Source: Bacillus thuringiensis (lineage in GTDB: Bacteria > Bacillota > Bacilli > Bacillales > Bacillaceae_G). Taken from it: a stretch of DNA of 64,000 nt. Made by a program: the position numbers and the translations under genes. Positions 27,336 to 36,274 of this stretch are shown piece by piece. The DNA lies in NCBI RefSeq assembly GCF_001182785.1, contig NZ_CP012099.1, forward strand, positions 4,958,501-5,022,500, read 5' to 3'. Each line of letters opens with the position of its first letter. Positions within the stretch are counted from its first letter, which is position 1. Below the pieces are notes generated by a model, which was not told where the DNA came from, searched no databases, and saw only the letters and a list, made by a program, of their open reading frames with translations.

Positions 27336-28409
27336 ATGCCAAAACATAGAAAAAAGAACAAAATGACGATTTATAAAATAACATGCTGTAAAAAAGATAG
27401 ACGTTCTGAATTAGACTCTGACAAGTTTGAACTAGAAGAGCAGGAAATAGAAAATAAACAGGACAAACAGGATAAGCAAGTACAATCAGAAAATGTAATT
27501 ATAGTACCCACAGATTCACACAGCTTAGATGTGTGGGATGAAATTTCTCTAAAGGAAATACAAGCTGGTGAACATACGAAGTTATTTGAAGAAAAGAGTA
27601 ATTATCAAAATATTAATTTAGTCCAAGTAAATGATGTTCGCTTATACTTGGACAAGCAACTACAATTTAGTTCCGTTGATGAGCAAATTTATCATGAAGC
27701 GCTTGTACACCCAATTATGTCAAAAGTAATTGATCCAAAACGTGTTCTCATATTAGGTGGCGGCGATGGCCTTGCCTTACGAGAAGTTTTGAAATATGAA
27801 ACTGTGCTACATGTAGACCTTGTTGACCTAGACGAAGCAATGATTAATATGGCACGTAATGTTCCAGAAATAGTATCTTTAAACAAAAACGCTTTTTTTG
27901 ATAATCGAGTGAACGTACACGTATGCGATGCAAAAGAATTTCTAAATACGCCTTCATCTTTATACGATGTAATCATTATTGATTTTCCTGATCCAGCGAC
28001 AGAATTATTAAGTACTTTATATACAAGCGAACTATTTGCTCGTATAGCTACATTCCTAACAGAGGATGGCGCATTTGTCTGCCAATCTAATTCTCCTGCG
28101 GACGCACCTCTTGTATACTGGAGTATCGGTAACACAATTGAACATGCTGGATTAACTGTGAAAAGTTATCATACAATCGTTCCTTCTTTCGGAACTGACT
28201 GGGGATTTCATATTGCGGCTAGCTCTGCACATGTACTCAATCAAATTGAGCAATTATATGTAGTACCAACTCCTCGAACATTGCCTGCTCTTCTTTTTCC
28301 TTTATTTCAATTTCAAGAAGAACATGTAGAACAACGTAACCTCGCTCCTTTAAATTCAGAATCGAATCTTATCCTACATCAATGCTACAAACAGGAAATG
28401 GAGTTTTAA
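27336..28409 (+). CDS. Spermidine-synthase-like aminopropyltransferase with N-terminal extension
   Basis: Class I methyltransferase-fold protein of the spermidine synthase group, 357 residues. The core (about 65-310) has QIYHEALVHP, the decarboxylated-AdoMet loop LGGGDGLALRE, an acidic VDLVDLDEAM and the catalytic region around DFPDP. That last motif differs from the DSTDPVGP type of ordinary SpeE and resembles the D-x-PDP signature of the divergent SpeE-like group usually fused to membrane helices. The first 60 residues are Lys/Glu/Asp/Gln-rich (EQEIENKQDKQDKQ) and match no domain I know. AAAGGAG lies 6 nt before ATG. It is followed after 27 nt by a SAM decarboxylase gene, so the pair can make and use decarboxylated AdoMet. 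The acceptor may not be putrescine. Confidence 0.82.
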   Translation: MPKHRKKNKMTIYKITCCKKDRRSELDSDKFELEEQEIENKQDKQDKQVQSENVIIVPTDSHSLDVWDEISLKEIQAGEHTKLFEEKSNYQNINLVQVNDVRLYLDKQLQFSSVDEQIYHEALVHPIMSKVIDPKRVLILGGGDGLALREVLKYETVLHVDLVDLDEAMINMARNVPEIVSLNKNAFFDNRVNVHVCDAKEFLNTPSSLYDVIIIDFPDPATELLSTLYTSELFARIATFLTEDGAFVCQSNSPADAPLVYWSIGNTIEHAGLTVKSYHTIVPSFGTDWGFHIAASSAHVLNQIEQLYVVPTPRTLPALLFPLFQFQEEHVEQRNLAPLNSESNLILHQCYKQEMEF

Positions 28410-28436
28410 CGATATTATAGTAAGGAGTGCTACCCT

Positions 28437-28808
28437 ATGGAATATTCTACTTTTGGCAAGCATATAATAGTAGATTTATGGGGAGTAGATTGTTCCCTAC
28501 TAGATGATATGTACTTTTTAGAATATCATCTAGTTACAGCTGCAAACTACTCTGGTGCCCATGTGTTAAACGTAAGTAAAAAAGAGTTTCAGCCATATGG
28601 TGTTACTGTATTAGTGTTATTATCAGAAAGTCATCTTTCCATTCACACTTACCCGGAACAAAATTTTGCAGCTATTGACTGTTATACTTGTGGTACAACC
28701 GTTGAACCGCAAATAGCGATTGATTATATCGTAAACATATTAAAACCGGTGCAGATGCATATAAAAAAACTAATCCGTGGTATAGGAGAAATCGTTACTA
28801 CTGATTAA
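28437..28808 (+). CDS. speD: S-adenosylmethionine decarboxylase proenzyme
   Basis: Pyruvoyl enzyme that makes the aminopropyl donor for polyamine synthesis. The 123 residues belong to the prokaryotic short class. Self-cleavage is expected between Glu and Ser in LSESHLSIHTYPE, giving a short beta chain and a larger alpha chain. The active-site cysteine lies in DCYTCGT. AAGGAG lies upstream of the ATG. It is coupled with the SpeE-like gene. Housekeeping speD of Bacillus is usually elsewhere, so this is probably a second, specialised copy. Confidence 0.92.
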   Translation: MEYSTFGKHIIVDLWGVDCSLLDDMYFLEYHLVTAANYSGAHVLNVSKKEFQPYGVTVLVLLSESHLSIHTYPEQNFAAIDCYTCGTTVEPQIAIDYIVNILKPVQMHIKKLIRGIGEIVTTD

Positions 28809-28847
28809 TTTTCACTCTTACTCATCCAGAAAAAGGAGGATTGTAAA

Positions 28848-28881
28848 TACCATCAGTGGGGTGAACATTCCACTGATGGTA
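28848..28881. repeat. 12-bp inverted repeat after speD
   Basis: TACCATCAGTGG/CCACTGATGGTA around a 10-nt loop. The core resembles the hairpin part of the full bcr1-type copy (ATCAGTG...CACTGAT), and it is followed 12 nt later by a bcr-type end. No T run, so not a standard terminator. Confidence 0.55.
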
Positions 28882-28892
28882 CAGGCACATAC

Positions 28893-28946
28893 ATAAAGTG
28901 AAACTTTAATTAGTCGGAGTTTTACTGCCCGTTAATTCGAGATAAA
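28893..28946 (+). repeat. Short bcr1-type repeat, copy B
   Basis: ATAAAGTGAAACTTTAAT at the left, TACTGCCC and CGAGATAAA at the right, about 54 nt, middle missing compared with 42845-43003. Its right end merges into the chbA2 terminator. Confidence 0.7.
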
Positions 28947-28968
28947 AAAACCTTGCATAAGCAAGGTT
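28945..28968 (-). terminator. Terminator of second chb PTS operon
   Basis: Stem AACCTTGC/GCAAGGTT, 4-nt loop, then seven T on the minus strand. The stem overlaps the stop codon of the EIIA gene by one base. Confidence 0.85.
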
Positions 28969-29285
28969 CATTCATCCGCCGACATCTTCCTATATAACTC
29001 TACAAACTCACTCGCTAATTCTTTCACCGTAATTGCATTCATTAAATGATCTTGCGCGTGTACCATCAGAAGAGTAACTTCTGTCTTTTCGCCACCAGCT
29101 TCTTTCTGGATAAGCTCCGTTTGTACACGGTGCGCCTCTTTTAATTCATCTAGTGCTTCTTGTAATTTAGCTTCTGCCCCTGTAAAATCCCCACGCCTCG
29201 CACAATCAATTGCTTCCATTGAACAACTTCTCGCGTTTCCTCCATGCAAGATTAAATGAAAAGCTTTCGTCTCTATCGTATCCAT
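28968..29285 (-). CDS. PTS EIIA component, lactose/cellobiose family (second set)
   Basis: 105-residue phosphocarrier with LHGGNARS, AHRVQTELIQ and the active histidine in LMVHAQDHLMNA. It is very like the EIIA at 24803 (the MNAITVKELA segment is identical) but not the same. It ends the second three-gene PTS set, which has no hydrolase gene attached. GGGGGAG is about 12 nt before ATG. Confidence 0.92.
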   Translation of the reverse strand: MDTIETKAFHLILHGGNARSCSMEAIDCARRGDFTGAEAKLQEALDELKEAHRVQTELIQKEAGGEKTEVTLLMVHAQDHLMNAITVKELASEFVELYRKMSADE

Positions 29286-29294
29286 TTTAGTTCT

Positions 29295-30596
29295 TTACTC
29301 CCCCTTTTCTTCCGCCAATTTTTGTTTATCCCATATTTTTAAGAACGGTAAATAAATGAAGAATGCTAGCGCAAAGTTAACAAGCTGCAAAATAACACCT
29401 GAAATTTTCCCGCCCGATCCTAAATATCCACTAAAAAGAATAGGCGTCGTCCAAGGTACAGCGGCCCCACTTGGACGTGCGACCCATCCCCATTCCATTG
29501 CAAAGTAAGAAACAATTGTTAACACAACTGGAACTAATATAAATGGAATTAGTAAAAGTGGGTTCATCACAATCGGCATACCAAAAGTTACCATCTCATT
29601 AATATTAAATATACCAGGTGCAATTGACAATCTCCCTAAACTTTTTAATTGTTGACTTCGTGCAAATAGTAACATTCCGACAACTAGAGCAAGCGTTGCA
29701 CCAGAACCGCCCATATAAATCCATAGGTCAAAAAACTGTGCCGTAATGGTATTCGGTACATCTTGCCCAGCTTGAAAAGCAACTCGGTTTTGATCCATTA
29801 ACGACAACCAAACAGGGCTCATTACACCACCAACAATAGTAGCACCATGAATTCCACAAGACCAAAGAACATGAACGAGAATAACTGCTATTATTGCGCC
29901 CCAAAGACTAGCACCAAGTACACTAAGTGGTTCCTGTAAAATTTGTCCTACGATATTATGGATACTGCCAAAAGAAGTGTTTTCTATAATTAAGCGCAAA
30001 ATCCAAATAACCGTTACAACAATAAATCCTGGAACAAGTGCGGCAAATGAACGCGTGACAGCTGGTGGAACTGTCTCTGGCATCTTTATAATTATCTTTT
30101 TTTGTACAATAAACCGATAAAGTTCAGTAGATATAAGTGCAATAATCATTGCTACAAATAACCCTTGGCTTCCCATTAATGCAGCTGGGATTGCACCTTC
30201 TACAAGTACGCTTTCTTTTGTACTTGGTATAATATATGCAACTTGAAATGGAGTCGCAAGTAAAAACGTCACAAGCGACAATGCCCCGGATGCTAAAGCA
30301 TCCACTTTATAATACTCCCCAAGTCTGTAAGCGATTCCAAAAACAGCTATTAAAGCCATTATATTAAAAGTTGCACTAACTGGATACCCTAAAGCTCTCT
30401 GCCAATTCTCACCAAACAAACCTGCCATAAACTCGTTATATCCCGGTATCGGCAGTGCACTAATAATGAGGAAAAACGATCCAATAATTAAGAAAGGCAT
30501 CGTTAAAATAATTCCATCTCGAATTGCTTGTAAATGCCTCTGTTCTGCAACCTTCCCTGCTACCGGCATTACATACTTCTCTAAAAACCGTATCAT
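29295..30596 (-). CDS. PTS EIIC component, lactose/cellobiose family (second set)
   Basis: 433-residue membrane permease with the same layout as chbC at 25309 (VMPVAGKVAEQRHLQAIRDG start; CGIHGATIVGG; GGSGATLAL; FNINEMVTFG). FNINEM in place of FNINEP suggests a shifted sugar preference. GAGGAG lies upstream of ATG. It is the middle gene of a B-C-A set. Confidence 0.93.
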   Translation of the reverse strand: MIRFLEKYVMPVAGKVAEQRHLQAIRDGIILTMPFLIIGSFFLIISALPIPGYNEFMAGLFGENWQRALGYPVSATFNIMALIAVFGIAYRLGEYYKVDALASGALSLVTFLLATPFQVAYIIPSTKESVLVEGAIPAALMGSQGLFVAMIIALISTELYRFIVQKKIIIKMPETVPPAVTRSFAALVPGFIVVTVIWILRLIIENTSFGSIHNIVGQILQEPLSVLGASLWGAIIAVILVHVLWSCGIHGATIVGGVMSPVWLSLMDQNRVAFQAGQDVPNTITAQFFDLWIYMGGSGATLALVVGMLLFARSQQLKSLGRLSIAPGIFNINEMVTFGMPIVMNPLLLIPFILVPVVLTIVSYFAMEWGWVARPSGAAVPWTTPILFSGYLGSGGKISGVILQLVNFALAFFIYLPFLKIWDKQKLAEEKGE

Positions 30597-30610
30597 CTAT
30601 CCCACTCTCC

Positions 30611-30913
30611 TCATGGTTTCATTGACAAAGCTGCTTGCAAGATAGCTTCCCCATTACAAAGTCCGTAATGAACGGATTGAATGACATCAACAGGTATCCC
30701 TTTCTCTTTACATAATTCTTTCATTTTCGGTAATAAATAACGTACTTGCGGTCCAAGTAAAAGGACATCAGCTTTATCAATGTGACTATTTACTTCAGAA
30801 CCTGATACTGCCCAGATTTTCACCTCCATCCCTCTTGCCTCTGCTGCTTTCTCCATCTTTGTAACAATCAAACTGGAAGACATTCCCGCTGCACAGCAAA
30901 GTAAAATATTCAT
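30611..30913 (-). CDS. PTS EIIB component, lactose/cellobiose family (second set)
   Basis: 100 residues with the phosphorylated cysteine in [11 protein letters not shown] and the [13 protein letters not shown] motif. It is a clear paralogue of chbB at 26633. First gene of the second set, with GGGGGAGGG before ATG. I looked for a sigma-54 promoter upstream and found only a wrongly spaced near match, so its control probably differs from the first set. Confidence 0.93.
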   Translation of the reverse strand: MNILLCCAAGMSSSLIVTKMEKAAEARGMEVKIWAVSGSEVNSHIDKADVLLLGPQVRYLLPKMKELCKEKGIPVDVIQSVHYGLCNGEAILQAALSMKP

Positions 30914-31137
30914 CCCGCTTCCCTCCCCCTTTTTCTAAACCTAACTTACAGTGCACCCCTTGCCACCACTAGGTTACAAATATATATGTCTAGATTTCCT
31001 GCTGTATGCCGAGCTTAAAAACAAAAATTTCTTGGTTTTCACGCTATTCCATTTATCCGTATTCTCCTAGTAAAGAGGACTCTAACTCGCTATAATGATT
31101 CAGTATGATTTTTTTTAATTGATAGGAGGATATATTT

Positions 31138-32355
31138 ATGAAGGCATATCGCTTTCCACTTATTTTATTATCTTCTATCCTAATTGGTGGTTTCATTGGT
31201 TATTTCATGGGTGCCGATGCAGTTGCTTTAAAGCCGCTTGGTGACATTTTCTTAAACTTAATGTTTACGATTGTTGTACCTCTAGTGTTCTTTAGCATCG
31301 CATCGTCTATTGCTAATATGGATGGATTAAAACGTTTCGGTAAAATTATGTCTAGTATGGCTGGGACTTTCTTATTTACAAGTATTTTAGCTGCTATTTT
31401 TATGATTATTGTCGTGAAAGTATTCCCGCCAGCACAAGGTGTTGTACTAGAACTAACACAACCTGACAAAGCCGGCAAAGCTGTTAGTGTTGCAGATCAA
31501 ATCGTCGGTATTTTAACAGTATCTGACTTCTCGAAGTTACTATCTCGTGAAAATATGTTAGCTCTTATTTTCTTCTCTATCTTAATGGGGATTGCAACTT
31601 CAGCAGTTGGTGAAAAAGGAAAGCCATTCGCTACATTCCTACAAGCTGGTGCAGAGATTTCAATGAAGGTTGTATCTTTCATTATGTACTACGCTCCAAT
31701 CGGACTTGCTGCTTACTTTGCAGCATTAGTTGGTGAATTCGGACCACAACTTCTTGGAACTTACTTCCGAGCAGCAATGGTATACTATCCAGCTTCTCTA
31801 ATTTATTTCTTTGTATTTTTCACCTTCTATGCATACCTTGCAGGTCGCAAACAAGGTGTACAAGTATTTTGGAAGAACATGGTCTCTCCTACAGTTACAT
31901 CACTTGCAACTTGTAGTAGTGCCGCAAGTATTCCAGCGAACTTAGAAGCAACGAAGAAAATGGGTATTTCTTCAGACGTTCGTGAAACAGTTGTCCTTCT
32001 TGGTTCTACACTTCATAAAGACGGCTCTGTTTTAGGTGGCGTATTAAAAATTGCTTTCTTATTCGGTATTTTCAACATGGAATTCGAAGGACCGAAAACA
32101 TTAGCAATCGCACTTGTTGTTTCTCTATTAGTAGGAACAGTAATGGGTGCTATTCCAGGCGGTGGTATGATTGGTGAAATGTTAATCGTATCTCTATACG
32201 GCTTCCCGCCAGAAGCATTACCAATTATTGCAGCAATTAGTACAATCATTGATCCTCCTGCAACGATGTTAAACGTAACAGCAGATAACGCTTGTGCGGT
32301 AATGACAGCTCGCCTTGTAGAAGGTAAGAATTGGATCAAAAACAAATTTGCTTAA
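31138..32355 (+). CDS. Dicarboxylate/amino acid:cation symporter (SDF family)
   Basis: Sodium- or proton-driven uptake of an acidic substrate such as glutamate, aspartate, C4-dicarboxylate or cystine. The 405 residues contain eight predicted helices and two re-entrant loops. The serine-rich loop TCSSAASIPANLEA, the KDGSVLGG segment (NMDGT in classical GltT), the IPGGGMIGE loop and the C-terminal DPPATMLNVTADN replace the usual signatures, so it belongs to a divergent branch and the substrate is uncertain. ATAGGAGG lies 8 nt before ATG, and a TATAAT (about 31090) lies 43 nt upstream. Single gene. Confidence 0.88.
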   Translation: MKAYRFPLILLSSILIGGFIGYFMGADAVALKPLGDIFLNLMFTIVVPLVFFSIASSIANMDGLKRFGKIMSSMAGTFLFTSILAAIFMIIVVKVFPPAQGVVLELTQPDKAGKAVSVADQIVGILTVSDFSKLLSRENMLALIFFSILMGIATSAVGEKGKPFATFLQAGAEISMKVVSFIMYYAPIGLAAYFAALVGEFGPQLLGTYFRAAMVYYPASLIYFFVFFTFYAYLAGRKQGVQVFWKNMVSPTVTSLATCSSAASIPANLEATKKMGISSDVRETVVLLGSTLHKDGSVLGGVLKIAFLFGIFNMEFEGPKTLAIALVVSLLVGTVMGAIPGGGMIGEMLIVSLYGFPPEALPIIAAISTIIDPPATMLNVTADNACAVMTARLVEGKNWIKNKFA

Positions 32356-32360
32356 TAGCT

Positions 32361-32395
32361 AAAAAGAGGATGCTCTAAACGAGCATCCTCTTTTT
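32361..32395 (+). terminator. Terminator of the symporter gene
   Basis: Perfect stem AAAAAGAGGATGCTC/GAGCATCCTCTTTTT with a 5-nt loop, just after the stop codon. Confidence 0.92.
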
Positions 32396-32519
32396 GTCGT
32401 TATTTGTTGATAAGTTGATATCTCCTCTCGCCACAAATTTGTTAAAATCTTCACAAATATTCCACATCCATTATCCATTCTCCGTACTATAATCATGTAT
32501 GGAAAAGGAGATGGACACG

Positions 32520-33677
32520 ATGACACAAAGCGCACCTGAATTTAAAGTTTTGCAAAGCATTGCATTTCTCGCTGTCGTTTTGCAAAGTTCCTTATTATAT
32601 ACAATGAATCAAGGAAATGTCTTACTTGAGCAATCCCTCATTATGGGCATGCTATTTAATCTTGCAAAATTCTCAGCACCAGCATTCATATTTATCGTTG
32701 GATTTCACTTAATTCGTCACTATACGAAGCAATTAGTATATAAAGAATATATTTCTGAAAAAGCGACACACTTACTCATTCCTTATTTCTTTTGGTCTAT
32801 TCTTTACTTATTAACAACAAACGATCTTATTACGTTACAAAGTGGAATAAAAAGTTTATTACTCGGAACAGCCGCGCCCCATCTTTGGTACGTTATTATG
32901 ATGTTCCAAATTCACTTATTGTTCCCTTTACTATGCACACTTTTTTATTGGTTTCAAAAACGAACAGAAAATAAAAAAGACATATATAAATATATGACCT
33001 TTTTCGCTTGCCTATATTTTCTATTAATGTGGTTCTCTTCTCACTATATTTTTAATGGAGAAAAATTAACAAGTTCAACAATTTTACATTATACAGATCG
33101 ATCATTTCTATTCTACTCATTCTATTTCGTTATGGGCGGCATTGCCGCTGTAGCACTAAAAACTTGGCGGCTATTCGTCATGAAACATATCCCGCTTATA
33201 ACAATATTATTTTTCATCTTATTTTTATTCATCAATTATGAGTTGTTTAGTTTTTACGGAGCAAACTCTATTCATTTAACCGTTTCTACCTATTTAAAAC
33301 CATCTATGTTTTTATATATAGTATGCGAAATTATCATACTGTATGTGTTATCTATTATGATAGTACAGCGTCGTGGTTTCTTATATAAAACGTTACGTTT
33401 CATTGGAAATTACACGTATGGTGCTTATTTAGCTCATTTATTCTTCTTGCAACTATGCACAAAACTTCTTTCCTTATTCACGCTGCAAGAAAATACTATA
33501 TTATATACCCTATTACTATTTGTGTTAACGGCCATTATCTCTATTTCAACAATGGTCATTTGTAGCACAATACCATTTCATACTTGGATTACAGGTCCTT
33601 CTCCTACAACAAAGATGGAATGGACGAAGGTTGTATTCCGAAAAAATCATAAAAAACTATTCAAACCATATATTTGA
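32520..33677 (+). CDS. Acyltransferase family 3 membrane protein
   Basis: 385-residue protein with about ten hydrophobic helices and the AT3 layout: an N-terminal FKVLQSIAFLAVV helix, the FIVGFHLIR segment and the FIGNYTYGAYLAH helix near the C-terminus. AT3 proteins O-acylate sugars of wall polymers or exported glycans. No SGNH domain is fused, unlike OatA. I start at ATG 32520, with AAGGAGATGG upstream. The earlier in-frame ATG at 32499 is only 6 nt from a TATAAT box (32488-32493) and is unlikely. The substrate is unknown. Confidence 0.85.
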   Translation: MTQSAPEFKVLQSIAFLAVVLQSSLLYTMNQGNVLLEQSLIMGMLFNLAKFSAPAFIFIVGFHLIRHYTKQLVYKEYISEKATHLLIPYFFWSILYLLTTNDLITLQSGIKSLLLGTAAPHLWYVIMMFQIHLLFPLLCTLFYWFQKRTENKKDIYKYMTFFACLYFLLMWFSSHYIFNGEKLTSSTILHYTDRSFLFYSFYFVMGGIAAVALKTWRLFVMKHIPLITILFFILFLFINYELFSFYGANSIHLTVSTYLKPSMFLYIVCEIIILYVLSIMIVQRRGFLYKTLRFIGNYTYGAYLAHLFFLQLCTKLLSLFTLQENTILYTLLLFVLTAIISISTMVICSTIPFHTWITGPSPTTKMEWTKVVFRKNHKKLFKPYI

Positions 33678-33717
33678 TATAATAATATGCATATAAAAAA
33701 GAAAGCGAGAGACACCT

Positions 33718-34098
33718 ATGATTAATCAAGTTGGACAAATTATGCTATATGTAAATAACCAAGACGAAACAGTACAATTTTGGACAGAAAAAGTAGGGTT
33801 CCAAATCATTGCGGAAGAAAATAACGGAAACGGATTCCGCTGGATTGAAATTGCACCGGCGAAAGAAGCAGGAACAAGTATCGTCCTTCACGATAAAGCG
33901 TTAATCGCGAAGATGCAACCTGAACTAAACCTTAATACGCCTTCACTTATGTTCTTCTCAAATGACTTAGACCGTCTATATAAAGATCTTTCTGAGAAAA
34001 ATGTCACAGTTGGACAGGTTGTAGATTTACCTACTGGTAGAGCATTCAACTTTGCTGATAATGAAAATAATTACTTTGCAGTAATGGAACGTAAATAA
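33718..34098 (+). CDS. VOC family (glyoxalase-fold) protein
   Basis: 126-residue protein with the paired beta-alpha-beta-beta-beta modules of the vicinal oxygen chelate family (GQIMLYVNNQDETVQFWTEKVGF at the start in pieces; RAFNFADNENNYFAV at the end). Members range from glyoxalase to antibiotic-binding proteins. Metal ligands are not clear, and the function cannot be named. It follows the acyltransferase by 40 nt and may be co-transcribed. Confidence 0.85.
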   Translation: MINQVGQIMLYVNNQDETVQFWTEKVGFQIIAEENNGNGFRWIEIAPAKEAGTSIVLHDKALIAKMQPELNLNTPSLMFFSNDLDRLYKDLSEKNVTVGQVVDLPTGRAFNFADNENNYFAVMERK

Positions 34099-34099
34099 A

Positions 34100-34134
34100 A
34101 AATAAGCTATCCGAAAAAATCGGATAGCTTATTT
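34100..34134. terminator. Bidirectional terminator VOC gene / yhgE-like
   Basis: 15-bp perfect stem AAATAAGCTATCCGA/TCGGATAGCTTATTT with a 5-nt A loop. T-rich on the plus side (CATTTT). Confidence 0.88.
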
Positions 34135-34138
34135 CATT

Positions 34139-36139
34139 TTAAGAAACTTGTTCTACATTCGTTTCTCTATGCTGTATATGGCTCGTGATCCAAGCAATTC
34201 CACCGGCAACAACGAGATAACATAACAATATTAAAATTTGCATTTGTAATTGCGACCAATCTCCTAAAGAAATAACATCTTGTAATCCTCTAAGAGAATG
34301 AGACATTGGGAGAAACTGTCCAATTTTGCTAAGAACAGCTATGTTTAATTCTCCTGGGAAAGTCCCCCCGCTTGTCGCTAGTTGCAAGACAAGAAGCGTT
34401 ACTGCTAAGAACTTTCCAACGAGGCCAAATACTGTTACTAACATAAGAATAAATGTCATGAACGTAAAGGAAATAACAATACTTGATAAAACAAAGAGTG
34501 GCACACTTGCGACTTCTAATTTCATAACACCTAGCACAACTACATCTACGAGTAGCGCTTGAATAAGTCCAATTAAATATACCAATCCTAGTTTATTAAT
34601 AAAATGTACCGTTCCGCTTACCTTCATATTTTGTCTGCGGCCAAGCGGTAAAATATTCGATGCCATAATTCCGCCAACATAAAATGCAAGTGATAAGAAA
34701 TACGGCGCAATGCCTGAACCGTAGTTAGGAACGTCAGAAACTGTTGACTTCACTAACTGAACTGGCTCTGAGAACATCGTATTACGTGCATCATCATTAC
34801 GAACATCCGCTATCTTCTCTGCGCCTTCTCCCAATTTCGTAGAAAGTTCTTTCGCACCATCATCAAGTTTAACAAGTCCATTTGTTAATTTACTAGCACC
34901 GTTATTCAGCTCCGTTCCACCACTTGCAAGCTGATTTACACCTTCTTGCAATGATGTAAATCCATTTCCCCACTTCGTAAATCCATCAGCCAAATTCGAT
35001 GCACCATCTGCTATCTTTTGCGTTCCAGCAGTAGCTTCATTTAACTTAACTCCGAATGTATTCATGCCTTCTTCAATCTTATGTTGACCGTCAGTAAGCT
35101 TCTTCGCACCTTGTGTCAATTGTTGTTGGCTATTATTTAAAGTACTTGTTGCTTTAGCTAGTCCATCAGACGTAGCAACAATTTTTTGAAAAGCGGGATC
35201 TTGCTGCACTTCTGGATGATTTTTCACGTACTCTTCTAATTGTTGTTTCACATTATTTGCCGCATTGTCCGCTTTCGCTTGCCCTTCAGCAAGTTTTTCA
35301 TTTCCATTCACCCATTCATTTGTACCAGCACTTAATTCACTAACTCCTGATTGTAACGTTTTTTCACCTTGTGCTAATAACTCCATACCACTATGAAGTG
35401 ATGTCGCTCCTTGACTCAGCTCATTTGCTCCCCCGGTTAAAGCAGATTGACTGGATGCAAGCTTTTCAGTCCCTTCTTTCAATTTCGATGTCCCATCACT
35501 TAAACGATCAATACCATCCGCAAGCTGATTCGCTCCATTTTTTGCATCGGTCGTTCCTTCATGTAACTTCCCAGCACCATTACTTGCATCACTCAATCCT
35601 TGTGCCAAATCTTGAAACTTTGAAAAGACACCTTCTGTATAAGATTTCGTAATACTGTTTGAGATTTTTGTTTTCATATTTTCAACAGCTGTCGTTCCAA
35701 TTTGAGCTGCTACAAAGTTTTTACCTGGATTTACTTTGTACTGCAACTTTGCCGGCTCTGGTTTCTCATCCATAAGTGTACTTACCTTTTTAGAGAAATC
35801 TTCCGGAATCGTAACAACCATATAATATTTATCTTCTTTTAACCCTTCATCTGCATTTTTTTCTGATACGAAATGAAAAGCCAGTTCCTTATTCTCTTTT
35901 AAATTTTTAACAAAATCGTCTCCTGCATGAATTGTTTTTTCATCCATCGCAGCACCCTTATCTAAATTCACAACCGCAACAGGTAATTTATCTAATTTTC
36001 CGTACGGATCCCAATATCCAGCTAAAAAGAATCCTGAATAAATTAACGGAACGATTAACAAAAAAATTAAAGCGATACGTCCATGTTTATGGTGCCACAT
36101 CGCTTTCCAATCTTTAAATATAAGTTTAATTCCCTTCAT
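34139..36139 (-). CDS. yhgE: YhgE/Pip family membrane protein
   Basis: Large envelope protein of the phage-infection-protein family. Relatives are phage receptors (Pip, YueB) and parts of type VII secretion. It is 666 residues from ATG 36139 (AGAAGGAG 8 nt upstream). The frame can be read 29 codons further without a signal. There is an N-terminal membrane helix (about 20-42), an extracellular stalk with many LxxGxxxLxxG repeats forming a long coiled structure (about 190-440), and five or six C-terminal helices of ABC-2 type (about 475-655). It is divergent from a LysR gene, which may control it. No esx genes are near, so a type VII role is not supported. Confidence 0.88.
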   Translation of the reverse strand: MKGIKLIFKDWKAMWHHKHGRIALIFLLIVPLIYSGFFLAGYWDPYGKLDKLPVAVVNLDKGAAMDEKTIHAGDDFVKNLKENKELAFHFVSEKNADEGLKEDKYYMVVTIPEDFSKKVSTLMDEKPEPAKLQYKVNPGKNFVAAQIGTTAVENMKTKISNSITKSYTEGVFSKFQDLAQGLSDASNGAGKLHEGTTDAKNGANQLADGIDRLSDGTSKLKEGTEKLASSQSALTGGANELSQGATSLHSGMELLAQGEKTLQSGVSELSAGTNEWVNGNEKLAEGQAKADNAANNVKQQLEEYVKNHPEVQQDPAFQKIVATSDGLAKATSTLNNSQQQLTQGAKKLTDGQHKIEEGMNTFGVKLNEATAGTQKIADGASNLADGFTKWGNGFTSLQEGVNQLASGGTELNNGASKLTNGLVKLDDGAKELSTKLGEGAEKIADVRNDDARNTMFSEPVQLVKSTVSDVPNYGSGIAPYFLSLAFYVGGIMASNILPLGRRQNMKVSGTVHFINKLGLVYLIGLIQALLVDVVVLGVMKLEVASVPLFVLSSIVISFTFMTFILMLVTVFGLVGKFLAVTLLVLQLATSGGTFPGELNIAVLSKIGQFLPMSHSLRGLQDVISLGDWSQLQMQILILLCYLVVAGGIAWITSHIQHRETNVEQVS

Positions 36140-36274
36140 GAAACATACTCCTTCTCCGAATTTAACACCATTAGAATGGTTTAACAGATTTACTATACAC
36201 GTCACTTTCCATACTGTATAATACATCTTTAATTATCAATTCATTCCTTTTGGTCTATAGAAAGGGGATTCGAA

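Noticed and set aside
30935..30985. Possible sigma-54 promoter of the second chb set (TGGTGGCAAGGGGTGCAC on the minus strand)
   Set aside because: GG and GC are 8 or 11 nt apart depending on choice, never the required 10.
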